Shown: positions 17,612-25,657 of the stretch, one piece after another
Position numbering within the stretch: the first letter of the stretch is position 1
Layout: the number at the start of each line of letters is the position of its first letter
Origin: Pseudoalteromonas sp. S16_S37
GTDB lineage: Bacteria > Pseudomonadota > Gammaproteobacteria > Enterobacterales > Alteromonadaceae
Assembly (NCBI RefSeq): GCF_014694405.1
Contig: NZ_JAAUWV010000002.1
Coordinates: 1 to 64,000, forward strand
Direction: 5' to 3'
DNA: 64,000 nt
The notes under the pieces: model-generated
Told to the model about the DNA's origin: nothing
Database searches by the model: none
Seen by the model: the letters and a program-made list of their open reading frames with translations, nothing else
Program-made: the position numbers and the translations under genes

Positions 17612-18649
17612 CTAAATAGCCGTCTTTTTAACACTAAATTGAGTCTGATAATCTGCATCCCCTAGGGTATGAGTTACCGAACTGACGTAATAGACACCGC
17701 TAAATTTGCTGCCAATGCCTGTTATTTCGATCGTTTTTCCCGCTCTAATGCGGTTATTGCCGAGGCATTGTCCTGAGCCAGTCAAAAATTCAAGTAGCAG
17801 ATCGTTGTATTTGTCTCGAGCAAGGTTTTGAGCATTGTGCAAGTCAGCAGGATCGGAGGCTTGTAATACCATAGGAGATTTTTCACTGGCGATGGAAAAG
17901 CCACTGTCTGGCTTGCCCATTTTGCTGTCTTCATCACCTTGTCCCGCGGTGCCCGAAAAAGCCTCTTTTTTCAACATATCCCAGCCTCGTACTTCAACAC
18001 TGCTGCCCTGCTCCAAGTTGTTCAGGCTGACTGAAAAGTCGAACAAAGAGACGCCAAATTGCAAACTCGCTGCCGGTGCATCATTTTCTTGAGACTTTCT
18101 GAAAATCAGTTGCTTGTGGCTAGCTGATAATTCATAGCTGATGCGTTTAGCGCGAGCCAATAGAAATTGAAAGTTACTCTGATTGTTCTGGTTGATCTGC
18201 TCATACTGTGTGTCGGTTGAGTCTACATCAGCAGAGAGGTTTTCTTGACGGGCTATCTGAGCGGCAATATCACTGTCAGACATATTTTTAAATGCCTGAG
18301 TACGCGTACCAAAAGTCAATTTATGCAACCAAGAAAATCCGCTGATATCAACCGATGATTTGTCACCAAAGTTGACATGCATACTGTCAATCGAGCCAGA
18401 GATAAGCTGTACTGTTTGATCCATACCAAGGTAAATGTCAATGCTATCACCTATCGTAAATAGCTCTAGGTCTATGCCCTGCCATTTCCCTTGCTGCAAA
18501 TTAACCGTATCAAAACTAAAACTAAATGAAGACGGCGCATCCAGATCTTCTTTAACCGTTACCTGTGAAATATATTTTTTGACTTCGTTGCCCAACTTAC
18601 TGCCATTAAGATAGATATCAAAGTTAGGTACTTGTATCTGACGTCCCAT
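17612..18649 (-). CDS. gpD/gp27-like baseplate hub protein
   Basis: Phage late-control gene D type hub (345 residues). N-terminus PNFDIYLNGSKLGNEVKKYI, then VTVKEDLDAPSSFSFSF and GDSIDIYLG are the first tube-like barrel; SGFSWLHKLTFGTRTQAFKNMSDSDIAAQIARQ is the conserved centre; and ITGIGSKFSGVYYVSSVTHTL ends the second barrel. It would bridge the sixfold tube and the threefold spike encoded next door. Three bases separate it from the upstream LysM gene. Confidence 0.9.
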   Translation of the reverse strand: MGRQIQVPNFDIYLNGSKLGNEVKKYISQVTVKEDLDAPSSFSFSFDTVNLQQGKWQGIDLELFTIGDSIDIYLGMDQTVQLISGSIDSMHVNFGDKSSVDISGFSWLHKLTFGTRTQAFKNMSDSDIAAQIARQENLSADVDSTDTQYEQINQNNQSNFQFLLARAKRISYELSASHKQLIFRKSQENDAPAASLQFGVSLFDFSVSLNNLEQGSSVEVRGWDMLKKEAFSGTAGQGDEDSKMGKPDSGFSIASEKSPMVLQASDPADLHNAQNLARDKYNDLLLEFLTGSGQCLGNNRIRAGKTIEITGIGSKFSGVYYVSSVTHTLGDADYQTQFSVKKTAI

Positions 18650-18651
18650 CG

Positions 18652-19287
18652 TTACAACGGCTCCTTATTGGCGATATCGGGGATTAGTAAGCGTCTGCCA
18701 ATATCGGCTTTGGTCGGGAAAGTTAACGGATTAGTGATCCGGTTATTATCAGCAATTAAGCGCCATAATGCTGGGTTGTTAAGTGTTTCGTTGGCGATTA
18801 AATCGAGCCTATCGGCGCTGGTGACAATCCAAAATTTGACACAAGCCTCCTTGCCCGAATAATCCGATTCATCTTTATCTGTTAGCCATGACGTAAATGT
18901 AACTTGCAATTCAGCTCGCACAGGCACGCCACTGGGCAAAAACATAGTAAATTTTTGTTGCACCTTGCTCACAACACCGCGATAGCTAAATCCTCCCCAA
19001 CTGAAAATGCAGATGGGCGGTCGCTTTGTGTTCGTACCAGTAACTGTGGGGATCGCAAGGGCTGAAATATCATTAGTCATATTTCGTACATCAGCGCCCG
19101 TCTCGTAACTGTCGAAAAACAACGACACGGAGAAGTCTTCCAATTCGCTGCGGTTGTATTGCAAGTTGCCATTGTTTTGTGCGTATTTAGCACTGGTAAC
19201 AAGTTCATACTCTTGTGGATTGAACATGACTTCAATTTTTTTATTACTCTCATCAACATTAATAATGCTGGCTTTACTCATGGTCAT
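18652..19287 (-). CDS. LysM-containing tube-hub connector (Afp7-like)
   Basis: The N-terminal 130 residues resemble the CIS tube-protein domain (VMFNPQEYELVTSAKY, DFSVSLFFDSYETGADVR, FSWGGFSYRGVVSKVQQKFTMF). The C-terminal 60 residues are a LysM-like segment (YVTSADRLDLIA-type: IVTSADRLDLIANETLNNPALWRLIADNN is split here around residues 150-180, ending IGRRLLIPDI). In Afp/PVC this protein joins the tube to the hub. Its ATG overlaps the upstream stop codon by one base (TGATG), so translation is coupled. Confidence 0.88.
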   Translation of the reverse strand: MTMSKASIINVDESNKKIEVMFNPQEYELVTSAKYAQNNGNLQYNRSELEDFSVSLFFDSYETGADVRNMTNDISALAIPTVTGTNTKRPPICIFSWGGFSYRGVVSKVQQKFTMFLPSGVPVRAELQVTFTSWLTDKDESDYSGKEACVKFWIVTSADRLDLIANETLNNPALWRLIADNNRITNPLTFPTKADIGRRLLIPDIANKEPL

Positions 19288-21131
19288 CAGGCTAATCCTC
19301 TGCGTCGTTTTTCAAAGCGCAAGCGCTGATTTATCAATTGATAAACTTCATCTGCGACCTGACGGGTTTGTGATTTGGACAATGCACTGTGTGATCGCTG
19401 GCCAAACGGCGGAGACTGTTGCTCTGGCGTAAGCACTGAGGGGGGCTCCGCTTTTGCAGTTGACATTGAATTGTGTACTTGGGCATTTGACTGATTGAGC
19501 GCCCACTTTGTGCCATCAATAGATGTTGATACAGTGCTAGGTAAAGTCCCAGAGGACCCTATAGAGCTGGTTGGTTTGTCTGTGGTTGTGTATACCAAAG
19601 TTGCGCGACTGTTATCTTTGGCCGTGCGCGATAACTGTTTAGTGGGGGCTTCAACAAATGTGGCTTTGTTAAACATGCCTGCAGCCATAATTGATGAAGA
19701 TTGACTGCCTAAGTGAAGCGGTGTTTTGGTAACAATAATACGGCTGATATCCGAGTTCGCATGCTCCTGATTCGCTTTATAGTTAAAACTATCTTGCTCC
19801 TCGATGTGTTTTTGGCGCTTCTGCAAAGCCGATTTAACAATACTACCCGTCACTCTTATTATTTCTGACGAACTTAGCACTTGGGTCTGTGGCGAAGATA
19901 AATGACGGTACAGCATTTCCCCCGCGATATCTTCAGCTCTATCGACCCGATTGTGTAAGCCATCATTTGTCATCCCTAGTGGTGATGAAAAGCTTGTCTT
20001 CTCGACGCGAGCCGCTCCTTGCCACAGCTTTTGATACCGCTCTTGGTAGGCTGGCACTAAAGAGCGACTGTGCAGCTTTGCTACCGATTGCTTCAACTGA
20101 GACGAAGTTAAGGATAGCTCATTAAAAAAAGCTTTATGTAACTGAGGGTTGAAACCAGATTGAGTCCAGTTGTGTAAATAGTTCAGCGGCTGGCTGCTAC
20201 TTGATTGATTACCAAGATCAGTTTGCATATTCGCGGCAAACGCGCTCGAAATTGCGTAAGGCATCGTCTGGCGCAGTGAATGATATTGCATACTATATTG
20301 ATAGTTTGCGAGCGAAGTATTATTGCTGGACGTATCAGCATTGATGCTGAAATTGTCAGTCCATAGCTTAGGTAAAAGCTTGCTCTGATAGGTATTTTGT
20401 AACTGCTGCCTATCATTAAATGTATTGATGATAAGCGGGTGACTGACCATGATAGGTGTCTGTTGTCGACCGTGCGCATTATTCAACGAGTGATTGCGCT
20501 GACTCAAGTTTCTAAGACGCCTGTTATCCTGCGGGTGTTCAACCAATAATACGCGCTTTTGTGGCTCTACTTTCTCGCTGCGCAAACCTTGCCTCTGCGG
20601 CGCATTTTGCCGTTGTGGCTGTTGTATCAGCGCCCCAAAATGGCGACCTATTTTATCGTGCTTGCCCTGCAGCAGCAGCTGTAATGGCTTAAAAATTTTC
20701 TCTTGATGAGCGGCTTTTCCTTCTAGCATTGTTTCTACCATCGGCAAGAATGAACTAGCCTGCTTGGGCAATTCTCTTTGCTGGTCGATATTAGGCTTAA
20801 CAACTAGTTTCGCTTGCCGATGACTATTGGGCACTAGCATGGGATTGAATTGATAATAAGCATGCTTATTTATCAATGTGCAGTTTTTGCTAATGTGATT
20901 GTGTATATGTTGATCTTGATTAGTTGCCTTTGTTAAGTGGTGATAAACCAATTCAACCTGATCATCAGCAACTCTATGTCGCATCAGATAACCTGAATAA
21001 ACATTATTAAAGAACGCTTGATGTCTATTAACAGTATGTGTATCGAGCAGATCATCTGCTGAGGCAACAACGTATGCAGCCTCAAAAGAAGGTGTCTTAA
21101 GAATAACCCTTGCTGATAGGTCAATGGCCAT
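19287..21131 (-). CDS. Large unrecognised eCIS protein, 614 aa; tape-measure position
   Basis: No family recognised. It is rich in Gln, His, Ser, Asn and basic residues, has no signal peptide, Cys or long hydrophobic segment, and ends in a short helical basic tail (ADEVYQLINQRLRFEKRRRGL) of a type I have seen at the end of other eCIS hypothetical proteins. The gene lies between the second tube gene and the LysM/hub genes, exactly where contractile phages keep the tape measure. That place suggests a role inside or at the base of the tube, perhaps a divergent ruler or baseplate adaptor. The composition is not that of a classical tape measure. It is coupled to the LysM gene. Function unknown. 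Confidence 0.6.
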   Translation of the reverse strand: MAIDLSARVILKTPSFEAAYVVASADDLLDTHTVNRHQAFFNNVYSGYLMRHRVADDQVELVYHHLTKATNQDQHIHNHISKNCTLINKHAYYQFNPMLVPNSHRQAKLVVKPNIDQQRELPKQASSFLPMVETMLEGKAAHQEKIFKPLQLLLQGKHDKIGRHFGALIQQPQRQNAPQRQGLRSEKVEPQKRVLLVEHPQDNRRLRNLSQRNHSLNNAHGRQQTPIMVSHPLIINTFNDRQQLQNTYQSKLLPKLWTDNFSINADTSSNNTSLANYQYSMQYHSLRQTMPYAISSAFAANMQTDLGNQSSSSQPLNYLHNWTQSGFNPQLHKAFFNELSLTSSQLKQSVAKLHSRSLVPAYQERYQKLWQGAARVEKTSFSSPLGMTNDGLHNRVDRAEDIAGEMLYRHLSSPQTQVLSSSEIIRVTGSIVKSALQKRQKHIEEQDSFNYKANQEHANSDISRIIVTKTPLHLGSQSSSIMAAGMFNKATFVEAPTKQLSRTAKDNSRATLVYTTTDKPTSSIGSSGTLPSTVSTSIDGTKWALNQSNAQVHNSMSTAKAEPPSVLTPEQQSPPFGQRSHSALSKSQTRQVADEVYQLINQRLRFEKRRRGLA

Positions 21132-21137
21132 AGCGAC

Positions 21138-21605
21138 TTACACCAACACTTTTTTCAGTTGGCGATAAGCAAGCGTCATGCTATGAGTCGCAACCTCATT
21201 ACCCTGCGCGTTTAATGCGGGACCTTGCCAGGAGATAGGATAAGCATGGAAGAAATTCCAATAGGTTTGGCTCTTGGCATCCGAGTCATAAAGATAGATA
21301 CTGCCATTGCGCGGCGTAATATTTCCATCAATTGTGCTTTGAAACCATTTCCACATAAAATCATTTTGGGAAATACCATTTTTAAGTACAAGATCTGTAT
21401 ATGTTGCCTGCTTAATGAATTTGTACTCAGTGTGATTGTCGCCACCAAACTGTCGCCGCTCAACTTCTAATTCAATACCAAGCCCAGAAACTTCACTATA
21501 ACCTGCAGCCTGAATTCCATCGATCTCTACAACAAAATTAAAGTTGCGAAATGGATCAATCAAATAAGATAGACCTTGATTAAGTAGTCCATTTAATGTC
21601 GACAT
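21138..21605 (-). CDS. Second inner-tube protein, gp19-like (Afp5-like tube initiator)
   Basis: gp19/Hcp-like tube fold: LIDPFRNFNFVVEIDGIQAAGYSEVSGL at the start (residues 14-41 in outline), YKFIKQATYTDLVLKNG in the middle, and TYWNFFHAYPISWQGPALNA near the end. In Afp/PVC the second tube protein forms the first rings on the hub. I choose the ATG two codons inside the longest frame because GAGGA lies eight bases before it. It follows the chaperone-like pair and precedes the hub genes. Confidence 0.9.
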   Translation of the reverse strand: MSTLNGLLNQGLSYLIDPFRNFNFVVEIDGIQAAGYSEVSGLGIELEVERRQFGGDNHTEYKFIKQATYTDLVLKNGISQNDFMWKWFQSTIDGNITPRNGSIYLYDSDAKSQTYWNFFHAYPISWQGPALNAQGNEVATHSMTLAYRQLKKVLV

Positions 21606-21739
21606 GACCAAATCCTCGCTTCAGATTCATTAACTTGTGGCCCGATAAACAAAAGCCAAAATAAATACAATTTCACTTCGCCCATTGCCCAGTTACTCCT
21701 TCATCGGTGTTTTACCCAAACAAACCCTGCTGGCACACT

Positions 21740-21940
21740 TTAGGTAATAGATAAAATTGAACTGGATGTACTGCTTGGCTCATTATCTTCGTTTACTCTA
21801 CGATTTATGGCACTGGTGTGATTAAGCCATTGCTGCCGTTCCGCATGCTCCATGCCCAGTAAGGTGTCATAACTCCAATGCAAGTAATAACCTAAAAATG
21901 CTATCTCCTCATGCAGGCGTTCATAGGGATAGCTTATTAT
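21740..21940 (-). CDS. DUF6760-like small eCIS reading frame without a normal start codon
   Basis: An open frame too short for standard ORF lists. It reads ISYPYERLHEEIAFLGYYL, then HWSYDTLLGMEHAERQQWL, a near-perfect match to the pattern of the small DUF6760 family found next to tail-assembly genes in eCIS loci (YPYERL.EE.AF....HW..D.LL.MeH.eR..W). The frame is -1 relative to the end of the upstream 122-residue gene and overlaps its stop. It is open back to 21964 but contains no ATG, GTG, TTG or CTG before the conserved domain; the only near-start codons are two ATA. It is therefore probably translated by -1 frameshifting from the upstream gene, or from ATA. The coding call is strong, the start unknown. 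Confidence 0.8.
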   Translation of the reverse strand: MISYPYERLHEEIAFLGYYLHWSYDTLLGMEHAERQQWLNHTSAINRRVNEDNEPSSTSSSILSIT

Positions 21941-22305
21941 TCCCCCGAGAAAGACAGCTCCGTATCAAAAGAATGCTCACACTGCGGACATACCACAGGT
22001 ACACCCAGCCCATCTTTATGGTTTATGCGGTTATAGGTTTCTTGCAAAAAGGCAAAATCAGCACTGAACAGGTTTTCAATAACCTGAGTATTAATTGCAT
22101 CTAACGTGCCTAAGCGGATGAGCACACGTGATAGCAAAATCACTGATAAGTAGCCGGGGTTTTGCTGTACTCGAGGGTCACGCATTGGCTGGATCTCATC
22201 ACCTGCCGTTGCTAAACGCATCGTGCATTCTTTGTGTAGATCTCCTTTACTATCTACATACCCACGGGGTAAAGTAAGCTGATATTCTGTCTTTAACATT
22301 GTCAT
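21937..22305 (-). CDS. Tail-assembly chaperone-like eCIS protein, 122 aa
   Basis: Short protein located between the two tube genes, the place of the lambda G/T4-type tail assembly genes. Motifs: YQLTLPRGYVDSKGDLHKE, MRLATAGDEIQPM, YLSVILLSRVLIRLG, then FLQETYNRIN and a terminal CPQCEHSFD. The opening 'LPrGyvd..G.lHr...MR.AtA.DEi' is a conserved signature of phage tail assembly proteins in eCIS loci. The single CxxC near the C-terminus could bind metal if paired with the nearby His. Its last codons overlap the DUF6760-like frame, so a longer fused product is possible. Confidence 0.82.
   Translation of the reverse strand: MTMLKTEYQLTLPRGYVDSKGDLHKECTMRLATAGDEIQPMRDPRVQQNPGYLSVILLSRVLIRLGTLDAINTQVIENLFSADFAFLQETYNRINHKDGLGVPVVCPQCEHSFDTELSFSGE
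21940..21946 (-). promoter_or_regulatory. Candidate -1 ribosomal frameshift site GGGGGAA
   Basis: The upstream gene ends ...TCG GGG GAA TAA. Slipping back one base lets the ribosome read on as GGG GGA ATA ATA AGC TAT, directly into the DUF6760-like frame. P-site GGG re-pairs perfectly and the GAA tRNA fits GGA with one wobble. Placement two codons before the stop parallels lambda G/GT chaperone frameshifting. I did not identify a clear stimulatory stem or upstream Shine-Dalgarno. Confidence 0.5.
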
Positions 22306-22372
22306 ATTTGTTAGGCCCTACCTGTTAATCAATGATAAATAGTTACGGGTGAATAGCACCCGTAACTACACG

Positions 22373-22816
22373 TTATTTCACTCTTTCAATACCTTCATGG
22401 GTGATCTCAAAGGTTTCAATTAAGACGTCATTCCCCTTCGCATCAAGTTGGCCACTTTCGTACTTGGTCGGCCAAGCAAACAAAATATCCCAGCGACACT
22501 TATCGGCGCCCGTTTCATCGATTAAAATGATCGAGATATTTTTACGCGCACTTCCCGCACCAGTTGTTTCAACCTGCTTTTTCCACTTATATAAATCCAA
22601 GCTGTCGGTGATCCCTCGTTTCAAACTGACCGACCCAGAGCTGGTTAACCCAGATAAATGTCGAGTGCCAGGCGGATATGTACCTTCACGATACTCAATA
22701 TCTGCGGTAGTGGAATCTGGAATAGTTACTTCAGAGAAACCAGCTATTTGAATTCCTTCTATCTCAACCCTAAAACGAAAATTCTGATATGGGTCGATTC
22801 TTTGTCCTGCTGCCAT
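22373..22816 (-). CDS. Major inner-tube protein, gp19/Hcp-like (Afp1-like)
   Basis: Forms the rigid tube through which cargo is delivered. Motifs: RIDPYQNFRFRVEIEGIQI, AGFSEVTIPDSTTADIEYREG, and LSGLTSSGSVSLKRGITDSLDLYKW, typical of eCIS/R-type tail tube proteins (147 residues). It lies 13 bases downstream of the sheath gene, the canonical sheath-tube pair, and is probably one of the most abundant products. Similar in fold but clearly distinct from the second tube protein. Confidence 0.93.
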   Translation of the reverse strand: MAAGQRIDPYQNFRFRVEIEGIQIAGFSEVTIPDSTTADIEYREGTYPPGTRHLSGLTSSGSVSLKRGITDSLDLYKWKKQVETTGAGSARKNISIILIDETGADKCRWDILFAWPTKYESGQLDAKGNDVLIETFEITHEGIERVK

Positions 22817-22829
22817 AACTCATTTACTC

Positions 22830-24794
22830 CTATGCTGCTGGTAAGGTTTTTTGACCAATATTGATAATGACGAACTCAGCAGGAAAAACTGGCGCAATTC
22901 CAATATCAATATTGAGATAGCCATCGCGTCGCTGCGCTGGAGGATTATTTTCAGCATCAATTTTTACAAAGAACGCTTGCTCAGCTGAATCTCCGAAAAA
23001 TGCCCCTTCACGCCATAAAGTTGTTAAGAATGCAGTAATGTTTCGGGTCAAAATACCCCACAACTTTGGAGTGTTGGGTTCAAATACGACCCAGCGCAAA
23101 CTCTCTTTAAGCGACTGCTCAACAAATATAAATAGACGCCGAACGCTCAGATATTTCCATTCGCTTCCTTCACCAGCGGTGGTTCTAGCGCCCCAAATGC
23201 AAGGGCCAGTGCCAGGAAAACTTCTAATATTATTAATGCCGCTGCTATTGAGCAGGCCTAATGTTGTTTCTGTAACTCTTACTTCTTCACTTAAAGCCAT
23301 TGCTATGCGTCCATCACGGATGCCTGCGGCCGGTTTGTAAACCCCCACACTGGCATCAGTCGCTGCATAATTACCAGCAACCGCGCCTGATGGTGGCATT
23401 AACAGTGTTTTAGCTACATTATCTTGCGAATCACTATCGGATGAAAAATAAAGCGCGGGGTTAGGTACTTGAATATATGGGTAGTAAACTGCCCCAAAAC
23501 CTTTGTAGCCAGTCAGTTGGTTAACCGCAACAAACCCCGTCGTGCTGTTACCAAGTTGCGTCGGATGGTTATAGTTGGCGTCAGAGTGCGGTACATCAGC
23601 AATAAAGAAACAGTCTTGTTTGGTGGTCGCACAAAAGTTAAATACGTACTTCATTGCGGTTGTTAAATCACTCGCAGGGACCAAGCATAAATCAGGAATA
23701 ACTATTAAATTAACATCATCAATAACTTCAAAGCACTCTAACCCTGCTTGCAACGTGCTCCACAGTGAGTCATCGCCTCCCCCACCAGGGTTACCTCCCC
23801 CACCACCAGGGTTGCCGCCCCCACCATTTTGTGGGTCAACGCCGCCTGTAAGATGTGTCTCAGGAAAAGTACTAAGTGGATCAGTACTATCAGATGGCGA
23901 TACGGTAGCGACCGTAATCGGTATGCTCTGCTCATTGTTAACAATGGTAATTACATCACCATAGGTCCGCGCCACGCCACCAACAATGGCGCCATTAACC
24001 TTGAAGTTAAACGGTGACATGGCTGAGCGCTGATAGATCTCAACGGTAATTTGATTCCCTGCCACTCCTTTTTGTTTGGCCGTAACGAGGAGCTTACCGT
24101 CTATCGTCAGTGATGCCGCTGCGCCATCTTTACTGTCAACCCCTCCTTGAAGCGAGGTTGGTGCCTGTGTCTTGAGCTTCGTATCATTTTGCCCTGATAA
24201 GACTGTAACACTAACGCTACTCTTTGCGTTTGCATTTACGCTGTCGGCGAGAGCTTGTGCATTATTGCCACTACCAACCATATCACCAGCAACCTTTAGT
24301 TGCGCAGCCGTACCTCTAATTGTTATTGAGACAGAAATTGCATTACCCGCAGACCCTGGTTGCTTCGCAGTCACCGTGATGGCGTTTTGGATTTCAACAC
24401 TGGCCGCGACTGCCGCGTCGGTTTGTGCTTGTTGTTGCTCAGCAGCTTGCTTTGCCGCAGCGGCTTGTGCTGCCGCAGCTTGTTCAGCTGCAGTCGGCTG
24501 TGCAGGCTCAACATTCGTGTTAACGATGTAACATAGATTTCCCCCTTGCTGAAAAAAGGCATAGACAGCATAAGCAAGATAACTCTGAGGGTTTGGTGAG
24601 TCTGAGGTGATAGGAAAAAAATCACCAAAATTGCTTCTGAATTCAGTAAAGCTGGTTACCATCAACGCTTCAAGAGAGGGAGATTTAGTTGTCCCGGACC
24701 CTACAAATCCCGCTGTAGAGGTGCCAACACCAACAATGGATGGGGGGAGTTGTACTTCATTAATATACACGCCGGGTGCTTTATTGGTCGTCAT
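22830..24794 (-). CDS. Contractile sheath protein with large surface insertion
   Basis: The N-terminus KAPGVYINEVQLPPSIVGVGTSTAGFVG and C-terminal half (NNIRSFPGTGPCIWGART, then YLSVRRLFIFVEQSL, and FFGDSAEQAFFVKID) are diagnostic of tail sheaths. I place the start at an ATG with AGGAGG nine bases upstream; an earlier ATG lacks a ribosome site. Most eCIS sheaths are 350-520 residues; this one has about 654 because of an insertion at roughly 97-342: an Ala/Gln helix, two beta modules sharing 'VTAKQxGxAGNxIxVxI' and 'LxGGVDxxxG', and a Gly-Asn-Pro linker. Only one sheath gene is present, whereas Afp has three. The insertion should lie outside the sheath surface. Confidence 0.93.
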   Translation of the reverse strand: MTTNKAPGVYINEVQLPPSIVGVGTSTAGFVGSGTTKSPSLEALMVTSFTEFRSNFGDFFPITSDSPNPQSYLAYAVYAFFQQGGNLCYIVNTNVEPAQPTAAEQAAAAQAAAAKQAAEQQQAQTDAAVAASVEIQNAITVTAKQPGSAGNAISVSITIRGTAAQLKVAGDMVGSGNNAQALADSVNANAKSSVSVTVLSGQNDTKLKTQAPTSLQGGVDSKDGAAASLTIDGKLLVTAKQKGVAGNQITVEIYQRSAMSPFNFKVNGAIVGGVARTYGDVITIVNNEQSIPITVATVSPSDSTDPLSTFPETHLTGGVDPQNGGGGNPGGGGGNPGGGGDDSLWSTLQAGLECFEVIDDVNLIVIPDLCLVPASDLTTAMKYVFNFCATTKQDCFFIADVPHSDANYNHPTQLGNSTTGFVAVNQLTGYKGFGAVYYPYIQVPNPALYFSSDSDSQDNVAKTLLMPPSGAVAGNYAATDASVGVYKPAAGIRDGRIAMALSEEVRVTETTLGLLNSSGINNIRSFPGTGPCIWGARTTAGEGSEWKYLSVRRLFIFVEQSLKESLRWVVFEPNTPKLWGILTRNITAFLTTLWREGAFFGDSAEQAFFVKIDAENNPPAQRRDGYLNIDIGIAPVFPAEFVIINIGQKTLPAA

Positions 24795-24841
24795 TGCGAT
24801 AAACCTCCTGTTGAGCATTACATAGTTGTTTATATAAATAG

Positions 24842-25657
24842 TTATTGAGAGGTCGCATTACTGGTGTCCTCTGTTTTATTTAACTGTCGGTACGAGACAC
24901 TCGCGGCCGCCGTTTTGGTTTTAGACGCGTTAACAATCAGCACTGGTTGCCCTTGTTGCTGATCGACAGAAAAAGACAGCGTGTTGTTTCGAGTCGTCTT
25001 AATATTGTTATTATTATCAAATTCTTCTGGACCATTTACCGTGTAAACAAAATAGCTTTTACCTATAAACATGACAAAAATGGCCTCTTCAAAAGGAGCA
25101 TGCAATAAGAGATATCCATGTTCACCGTCAACGGTCACGCCAGCACTTTGATATCGGGGAATTTGCGTGGTACTAAAATCCATTTTCAATGGGATCGTCG
25201 GTGTAGTACTTGCGCCATATAAATTCAGCTGCAAAATAGCATTCTCAGGTGCACTCACATTAGTAATCGTTAAGGGTTTACCTTGCCAGTTATTGAACCA
25301 CTGTTGAGGGGAAGGGTCGCCGGCATCCAGATCTCGCATACTCAACTGATCATCAACGACAAAGCTATACTTTACATCGGCGCCAGCAAATTCCGTCGAC
25401 TTGTTAGTCACCAACAACAACATTGTGGTGTTGAGACTTGCCTGTAAATGCGCTTTGTCGCCTTTTTTCAGTAACACCGACTCACCAGTAGCCAACAAAG
25501 TTTTGTTCTCTCCTGCTGCAGTATTATGCGACAAGCTCTCAGCAGGTAAGGAAAATGTATATAGCGCCAACAAAAGCACTGCAAGTAGACTTTTCTTGGC
25601 CGTTAAAAGAGCGCTCAAACATTTAAAAATATCGGCTTTTAACATAGCGAGACTCAT
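24842..25657 (-). CDS. Exported beta-rich protein, paralogue of the next two genes (271 aa)
   Basis: Residues about 20-40 (SLLAVLLLALYTFSLPAES) form a signal-peptide-like hydrophobic stretch after a Lys-rich start, so export to the periplasm or beyond is predicted. The mature part looks like two beta-sandwich modules, each ending in a similar strand: GKPLTITNVSAPEN and GQPVLIVNASKTKT. The same ending (LAVVNVSPQPS, VTVVNISNGS) occurs in the two upstream genes, so the three are a small family. No known domain recognised. It abuts the upstream stop (TAAATG) and lies 47 bases before the sheath gene. A secreted protein is unexpected in an eCIS operon, since the particles assemble in the cytoplasm. 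Confidence 0.7.
   Translation of the reverse strand: MSLAMLKADIFKCLSALLTAKKSLLAVLLLALYTFSLPAESLSHNTAAGENKTLLATGESVLLKKGDKAHLQASLNTTMLLLVTNKSTEFAGADVKYSFVVDDQLSMRDLDAGDPSPQQWFNNWQGKPLTITNVSAPENAILQLNLYGASTTPTIPLKMDFSTTQIPRYQSAGVTVDGEHGYLLLHAPFEEAIFVMFIGKSYFVYTVNGPEEFDNNNNIKTTRNNTLSFSVDQQQGQPVLIVNASKTKTAAASVSYRQLNKTEDTSNATSQ

Noticed and set aside
23770-23830. Short repeats considered as a CRISPR-like array
   Set aside because: They are in frame, encode Gly-Asn-Pro and have no unique spacers or cas genes nearby.
24172-24531. Ala/Cys-rich plus-strand frame of 119 codons opposite the sheath gene
   Set aside because: Shadow of the Ala/Gln-rich insertion; no ribosome site and no family.
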